Source of the DNA: Onstottus_A sp049273835
Lineage (GTDB): Bacteria > Acidobacteriota > Blastocatellia > UBA7656
DNA length: 10,514 nt
Assembly (NCBI GenBank): GCA_049273835.1
Contig: JBASRM010000371.1
Location: 1 to 10,514 of the forward strand
Reading direction: 5' to 3'
A model generated the notes under the pieces. That model saw only the letters and a list, made by a program, of their open reading frames with translations, had not been told where the DNA came from and made no database searches. Shown here one piece after another: positions 6,740-10,514 of this stretch. Position 1 is the stretch's first letter; each line of letters starts with the position of its first letter. The position numbers were made by a program, and so were the translations under genes.

Positions 6740-8287
6740 TCAAAGGGTCGACGCTATAGGCAATTCCACTTTTCGAACTCCGGCGAGTGCTAAAACATTG
6801 GGAAGTCCAACCGCCACGATTGAAGCGATTCTGCCGTCGCGATCGATCAATACCGCCGAAGGGGTTAAGCTCGTGCCAAAAAGCTGGCCGACCTTAAATT
6901 CCCTATCGTGTAGAAACCGGGCGCTGAAGTTCCTGCTCGCTTCTTCGATTCTCTCTGGATCACCCGAAGCGACGAATACAAGTCGCGGCGCGCCCTTTGG
7001 CGGTTTCTTTTCCCATCTCGTGACGTCTTCGGACATTGCTCGACAATGTGGACATCCGGGATCCCAGAACAAGAGCAGAGTGTCTCGACCCCGGAAGTCT
7101 TTGGTGCCGACGGCTTCGCCTTGCAGGTCAACAATCGAAAAGTCAGGAGACGGGTCACCAACTCTAAGGGGTGATTTCCCCTCTGAAATCTGAGGTCCGT
7201 GGTGTGACCTCGCTCCGTTGCCTGCGGTAGCCCGCGCGTCTTCGCCAACCGTCTCGGCGACCAGCGCACGGATTGCCTCGTCACCGTAGGCCACGCGGCT
7301 GGCGATTCCGCCGTAACGACTGACAAAGACGGCAGCCGGTGTCCACTTAACTAGATAATCCTCCGCAACTGAGTGCTCGCCCTGCAATAACAAATGCCGG
7401 GCTGCATACTTCTCAACTCGTTCCTGGTTGTCCTTCAGCGTACCTTTGCTTATAAGTGCAAGGGTGAGTTGATTACTGTATTCACGCTCCCAAACCTTTA
7501 CGATCGGCAAAAGCGTCTCACACGGAACACAGTTAGGACTGACGAAGAGGAGCAGAAGCGATTTGCCGCGGGCAAGCAGATCGTCCAGAGTGACCGGCCC
7601 TCCCGCTATGGATGCAAGTGAGAAACTCGGAGCTGGCGCTCCAATGGGAAGCCCCTCTAGCGGCGGGGCTGCATCTTTGCGCTCAACTGGAGGTTCGGCA
7701 TAATCCTCGTCAACCACCTTCTTCATGGCTTCAACCGTCGCCAGAACAGCCGATTGCTGGGTCAGGAGCCGGCGAAGATACACAACCGCCGAAGCAAGTA
7801 GAGCGACCGCGATACCGCCAAGGATGAGATTAATCAGTTCGCCTGTCCTTAGTGCGGCAAGCCAGCTTACAGCGCTAAGCCCCGGATCGTTTTTCCCAAG
7901 CACGACGATGACGCCGGCTATTGCGATCAGGGCGAGGTTGCGTGTGAACGTCAGCCAACTAACCGGCTCTGAGTGAAGCTGCCCAAAGCAATGGCAATCG
8001 GGTGACTTGCCGCGCGCCAGATTGACAGCGATCCCGACAGCAAACATGAGCAACAGCGCAAACGCAGCTATCGATCCCACCCAAGCAGTATTTACCGGAA
8101 TCAACGCCATCGCTATCAAAATCTCGGCGAAAGGCAAGCACCAAGCCAGCGGCGTCGCAAGCTTGTCGGGAACGCCAAAACCAATAATCGCTCGTCGCGA
8201 GCCGGAAACGTCAGCGACTTTTGCGATTCCAGCTACGCCGAAAACCAAAGCAAGAAAAACTCTTGCGAAAAGTAGAACCATCTCCAT
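6740..8287 (-). CDS. MauE-type membrane domain fused to two thioredoxin-like domains
   Basis: The protein is 515 residues from ATG 8287. Residues 1-130 form four membrane helices of the MauE/DoxX type with a CxC motif (DCHC, C98 and C100) and a further Cys at 50. A fifth helix lies at about 151-171. Residues about 213-345 are a first TlpA/AhpC-TSA-like thioredoxin domain with CVPC (C253, C256) and cis-Pro in WTPAA. Residues about 375-510 are a second with CPHC (C412, C415) and cis-Pro in LTPSA. MauE is known from methylamine dehydrogenase maturation, working with thioredoxin-like MauD on a cysteine-rich subunit. I infer disulfide formation or isomerisation of an exported protein, plausibly the Cys-rich product of 5106-5762. 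A GTG at 8347 would add 20 residues but overlaps the upstream gene by 59 nt. ATG 8287 sits one base after the upstream stop with GGGG five nucleotides before it. Confidence 0.85.
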   Translation of the reverse strand: MEMVLLFARVFLALVFGVAGIAKVADVSGSRRAIIGFGVPDKLATPLAWCLPFAEILIAMALIPVNTAWVGSIAAFALLLMFAVGIAVNLARGKSPDCHCFGQLHSEPVSWLTFTRNLALIAIAGVIVVLGKNDPGLSAVSWLAALRTGELINLILGGIAVALLASAVVYLRRLLTQQSAVLATVEAMKKVVDEDYAEPPVERKDAAPPLEGLPIGAPAPSFSLASIAGGPVTLDDLLARGKSLLLLFVSPNCVPCETLLPIVKVWEREYSNQLTLALISKGTLKDNQERVEKYAARHLLLQGEHSVAEDYLVKWTPAAVFVSRYGGIASRVAYGDEAIRALVAETVGEDARATAGNGARSHHGPQISEGKSPLRVGDPSPDFSIVDLQGEAVGTKDFRGRDTLLLFWDPGCPHCRAMSEDVTRWEKKPPKGAPRLVFVASGDPERIEEASRNFSARFLHDREFKVGQLFGTSLTPSAVLIDRDGRIASIVAVGLPNVLALAGVRKVELPIASTL

Positions 8288-8288
8288 A

Positions 8289-9380
8289 TCAACCCCGATG
8301 CTGAATGGCACGCGATGTTCCGATGAGTTCCGATCCCAAAGCGACACTCCGCGAAATCACGTGTCCGATCTGGAACGGAAGTCTGGGCACCCAGTTTAAC
8401 GGACCGCGCAACGTCATCGTCGCCTCGATTGGGTTCGGCCAGTGACTGAGCAGCTCTTTGGGCAACTCGCTCAATAATCTGAAGGGCTGACGTAACATCG
8501 CATGCACTTGGCGCGGGGATCGAAAAGGAATTCCCCAGTCGCGCAATACTGCCTTAGTCAACCACCTCGGGAGCTTCTGTTCCTGATTCGCAATGGGTGT
8601 ACGTTCTATGTCGACCCCTAGCAGACATGAAGCAAGTCCGATGGCGCAGGCAACCCACTCTGCCTCACGTCGCAAACCACCCAGACAACGATCCCAGTCA
8701 AACTCGTTCGTGCGCGACTCCAACGCCACCGCGATGTCGCATAGCCAAAGCGGGCGCACCGCGCCATGACGCAACAAGTGCATGCATAGGTAGCGCAGGT
8801 TGTCCTCCGGGCAAAGAACTCGTACGTTGATATCACCCAGCTTCACCAGCCGCGAGCAGGCGAAAATGTCGTCGGTGCGATGATCATAGAATTTGCCGAA
8901 CCCGACGTGTAAGTCCACATTGGTTCCAAGGCCTTCAATACCCTTCAGCGCCTCTTTTGCCGTCTTGTAGTGATCCGGTAACACGCACAGATCAAGGTCG
9001 TCGTATGGGCGCATGGCCACTTCAGGATAGAGCCGGGCAATCGACCAACCTTTCACCAGCATCGGCTCTATGCCAATGTCGCGCAGGAACGGAATCACGT
9101 GCTTCAAACTACGTTCGTGGAGGGCCGCTTGAAGAGACTGGAGGCGGTAGGCCTGGTGAAAATGATCAGCCGCAGACGAGAATCTTAGTTCTGACTGTCG
9201 AACTTTGCACCAGGCGAGGCCTGCCGCGCCAGATTTCAGCAAAAGTGTAGAAATCTCTTCCAGTTCGCGCGCCGTGTTCGTTGGCGCCGCAGGCGAGGAT
9301 CGCCAAGCTCCGGCAAGCGCTTGCGCAACCAGCTCGCCGCGCAATGATTTCGACTGCGCGCCTTGGTTATGGTTTAACAT
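8289..9380 (-). CDS. Nucleotidyltransferase family protein (NTP_transf_5-like)
   Basis: The protein is 363 residues. The signature region is MLVKGWSIARLYPE (about 107-120) followed by MRPYDDLDLCV (123-133), giving K110-G111 and the acidic set D127, D128 and D130, then VDLHVGF at 155-161. This is the pattern of the PF14907 nucleotidyltransferase family, with the Asp residues as likely metal ligands. The C-terminal half is helical. Members occur in lasso-peptide and capsule or polysaccharide clusters; in lasso systems a kinase plus this family decorates the peptide. The actual acceptor here is unknown. The ATG at 9380 has only a weak ribosome site (GAGAG about ten nucleotides upstream), next to an inverted repeat that may control it. 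The gene ends one base before the ATG of the MauE/thioredoxin gene, indicating translational coupling. Confidence 0.83.
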   Translation of the reverse strand: MLNHNQGAQSKSLRGELVAQALAGAWRSSPAAPTNTARELEEISTLLLKSGAAGLAWCKVRQSELRFSSAADHFHQAYRLQSLQAALHERSLKHVIPFLRDIGIEPMLVKGWSIARLYPEVAMRPYDDLDLCVLPDHYKTAKEALKGIEGLGTNVDLHVGFGKFYDHRTDDIFACSRLVKLGDINVRVLCPEDNLRYLCMHLLRHGAVRPLWLCDIAVALESRTNEFDWDRCLGGLRREAEWVACAIGLASCLLGVDIERTPIANQEQKLPRWLTKAVLRDWGIPFRSPRQVHAMLRQPFRLLSELPKELLSHWPNPIEATMTLRGPLNWVPRLPFQIGHVISRSVALGSELIGTSRAIQHRG

Positions 9381-9393
9381 TGCCGTTACCGCT

Positions 9394-9432
9394 CTCAGGT
9401 GAGATCAACAAGTATAAAATGCCTCACCTGAG
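9394..9432. promoter_or_regulatory. Perfect 10-bp inverted repeat upstream of the nucleotidyltransferase gene
   Basis: CTCAGGTGAG (9394-9403) and CTCACCTGAG (9423-9432) are exact reverse complements separated by 19 bases. On the - strand the spacer contains TATACT, a good -10-like hexamer, although no matching -35 is evident. The right arm of the leader ends 13 nt before the ATG at 9380. It could be an operator overlapping a promoter, or an RNA stem beside the ribosome site. Confidence 0.6.
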
Positions 9433-9439
9433 TACCATG

Positions 9440-9466
9440 CCTTTTGACCCTAAAGAGGTCGAAAGG
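9440..9466. repeat. Imperfect 10-bp inverted repeat in the same leader
   Basis: CCTTTTGACC (9440-9449) and GGTCGAAAGG (9457-9466) pair at nine of ten positions across a 7-base loop. The remaining pair is a G-U wobble on the + strand and a mismatch on the - strand. Outside it, CCTCAC/GTGAGG elements (9422-9427 and 9472-9477) can extend the fold and compete with the 9394-9432 repeat. Confidence 0.5.
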
Positions 9467-9518
9467 TACCCGTGAGGTAACAACTCGGCCCGCCGAACGC
9501 TTTTTACGGGCAAACGTA

Positions 9519-9538
9519 GTTCAACAACCTGGTTGAAC
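9519..9538. promoter_or_regulatory. Operator-like 7-bp inverted repeat
   Basis: GTTCAAC (9519-9525) and GTTGAAC (9532-9538) are exact reverse complements around a 6-base spacer. The 13-bp centre spacing is typical of a dimeric regulator site. It lies in the gap between the FecR-domain gene and the nucleotidyltransferase gene; no regulator gene is visible in the window. Confidence 0.4.
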
Positions 9539-9561
9539 ACGCACTCCTCGCCGTTATAACA

Positions 9562-9596
9562 CAGCACCCCGGCATTCTTATGCAGCCGGGGTGCTG
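9562..9596 (-). terminator. Strong hairpin after the FecR-domain gene, possible terminator
   Basis: A perfect 12-bp GC-rich stem CAGCACCCCGGC/GCCGGGGTGCTG with an 11-base loop lies 39 bases past the FecR-domain stop. On the - strand it is followed by TGTTATAAC, only a weak T-rich tract, so termination may be partial or the stem may protect the 3' end. If it terminates, the nucleotidyltransferase gene needs its own promoter between about 9400 and 9560. Confidence 0.5.
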
Positions 9597-9635
9597 ACTG
9601 ATGAGTTTCTCTAGCAAGGGAGCAGCGAGTAGCTC

Positions 9636-10352
9636 CTAAGGTTGTAGCTGGCTGAGCACGGGAGGATTGTCGTTGACGAGCTCCCTCGCAGGGATGGCGA
9701 TTGCCCCCAGCAGCGCCCACAGAAGTATCGGATAATGGTCCTCAAGGCAGTAGACCTTGAATACAGCGTCACCGGTCGCGGTAACCTCGGTCGCGTTGTC
9801 AAACTCTTTGTGATCCCCGGGCTTGAGGATCTTCTCTTTGCCCTGACCATACTTCACCAACGCTTCGCCTTTAAAGACCCTGACGTCGACTTCTCTATCC
9901 GACTTCAGGACTCCCACGTCGCTCATGTTGAGGATCTTTACGAGTCCCGACACGCCGGCCGGCAAAACGAGTGTTACGCCCTGGCCGCATTTATCGAGAG
10001 TGGCCTGAATAGAGTTTGGCGTCATTGTCAACGTAATGGCTGTGATTGGATCAAGTTCGACCCGGCCCGGCGCTCCAAGCTCGATCACGGCGTGCCCGCC
10101 CGTTCGAGTTTGAATCACGCTCCCGTCAGTCACGGTAGCCCCGGTCTTAGCTTCGTTGCCGTTTACCAGAACCGGTCCGTGTGCCGTCAGCGTTCCCGTA
10201 ATCGCTTGCGAAACAAGCATACTGTCAGTTATTTCATCGGTTGGTTCGCTGGTTCCGGAAGCCGCAAAAGAACTCAGCGAAAAAGTCGCCGCCAGCGTGA
10301 GCGACAGGAAAACGCTGAGCCAGCTTCTGTAATTGATGCTAGTTACTTTCAT
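9636..10352 (-). CDS. Secreted FecR-domain protein with C-terminal membrane segment
   Basis: The protein is 238 residues from ATG 10352. Residues 1-31 are a typical Sec signal peptide (basic start, hydrophobic WLSVFLSLTLAATF, SSFAA near the cleavage site). Residues about 48-175 match the FecR/IgG-like beta domain: VLVNGNEAKTGATVTDGSVIQT, then GGHAVIELG and GRVELDP, and a second repeat with VRVFKGEALVKYG. Residues about 207-222 (YPILLWALLGAIAI) form a possible membrane segment before a short Pro/Asn tail. In classical FecR the domain follows an anti-sigma region; here that cytoplasmic part is missing, so this is an envelope protein of unknown role. The start has GGAGG four bases before ATG; an upstream in-frame ATG at 10460 would give an unlikely N-terminus. 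Whether it belongs with the maturation genes or stands alone is unclear because of the structured gap downstream. Confidence 0.8.
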   Translation of the reverse strand: MKVTSINYRSWLSVFLSLTLAATFSLSSFAASGTSEPTDEITDSMLVSQAITGTLTAHGPVLVNGNEAKTGATVTDGSVIQTRTGGHAVIELGAPGRVELDPITAITLTMTPNSIQATLDKCGQGVTLVLPAGVSGLVKILNMSDVGVLKSDREVDVRVFKGEALVKYGQGKEKILKPGDHKEFDNATEVTATGDAVFKVYCLEDHYPILLWALLGAIAIPARELVNDNPPVLSQLQP

Positions 10353-10431
10353 AGTGCCTCCAGTCTGATCAGAGCCCTCGGAGAAGAAGTTCTCGCTGCC
10401 GACGCCAGTCATTCTCGTCCGCAGGGTCTCA

Positions 10432-10460
10432 AGGTTACGAAATGCTGCTGAGAAAGTCAA
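10432..10460 (-). promoter_or_regulatory. Candidate sigma-70-type promoter of the FecR-domain gene
   Basis: On the - strand TTGACT (10460-10455) is followed by a 17-base spacer and TAACCT (10437-10432). The -35 matches five of six consensus bases and the spacing is ideal; the -10 is weak (three of six). Start of transcription would be near 10425, about 73 nt before the ATG. Confidence 0.45.
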
Positions 10461-10514
10461 CTACAATTTGCATTCGGAATCGTAATAGAATTACCTATTT
10501 AGGGAGGTTCGGGC

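Noticed and set aside
5871..6743. Genuine HPr kinase/phosphorylase controlling carbon use
   Set aside because: Only the P-loop core is shared; the canonical C-terminal phosphorylase signature is not visible and the neighbourhood has no PTS gene.
9735..10451. Rightward 238-codon frame opposite the FecR-domain gene
   Set aside because: Its product has no recognisable domain or signal, whereas the opposite strand encodes a signal peptide, a FecR domain and a good ribosome site.
1..10514. CRISPR array, insertion sequence or rRNA
   Set aside because: No regularly spaced repeats, no transposase frames or terminal inverted repeats, and no rRNA-like stretches were seen.

Overview
The window holds one end of an integrated element (about 1-620, + strand) and a leftward block of eight or nine genes (about 684-10352, all on the - strand). 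Base composition is moderately GC-rich. A polysaccharide-type membrane pair next to PqqD-like, HprK-like, MauE/thioredoxin and FecR-like genes suggests a Gram-negative soil or environmental bacterium. Acidobacteriota is my best guess from gene content, but this is inference and weakly held.

Left edge: the C-terminal part of a large serine recombinase runs in from outside the window and loses recognisable family sequence near 525. At 621-665 lies the 3' half of a tRNA-Ala(CGC), starting in the anticodon loop, with no 5' half within the preceding 620 bases. It is followed by a Rho-independent terminator (677-706). This is the usual appearance of the displaced (distal) end of an element integrated into a tRNA gene. 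The element would lie to the left and the native chromosome would resume at about 621.

Right of that, reading leftward with transcription: a FecR-domain secreted protein (9636-10352) with its own candidate promoter; a structured gap with several inverted repeats (9381-9635); then a compact run of nucleotidyltransferase (8289-9380), a MauE plus double-thioredoxin membrane fusion (6740-8287) and an HprK-like P-loop kinase (5871-6731). The first three coding sequences of this run are 1 nt apart (stop to start) or nearly abutting, so they are probably one transcript. After a 139-nt gap with a very good Shine-Dalgarno site comes the most unusual gene: a PqqD/RRE-like domain fused to a twin-arginine-type signal and a C-terminal region with 10 cysteines (5106-5762). 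A possible small ORF (4825-5028), a cupin-like protein of unknown function (3464-4777), a polytopic GT-C-like membrane protein (1928-3160) and an O-antigen ligase-like membrane protein (684-1877) complete the block.

Working hypothesis (inference): the central genes form a RiPP-like or cofactor-protein maturation and export cassette. The PqqD-like domain would act in cis as the recognition leader for its own cysteine-rich, exported cargo. The kinase and nucleotidyltransferase, a pair known from lasso-peptide tailoring, would modify it. The MauE/thioredoxin fusion would set its disulfides outside the membrane. No asparagine synthetase, B2-type protease, radical-SAM enzyme or ABC exporter is visible in the window, so this is not a standard lasso or PQQ cluster.
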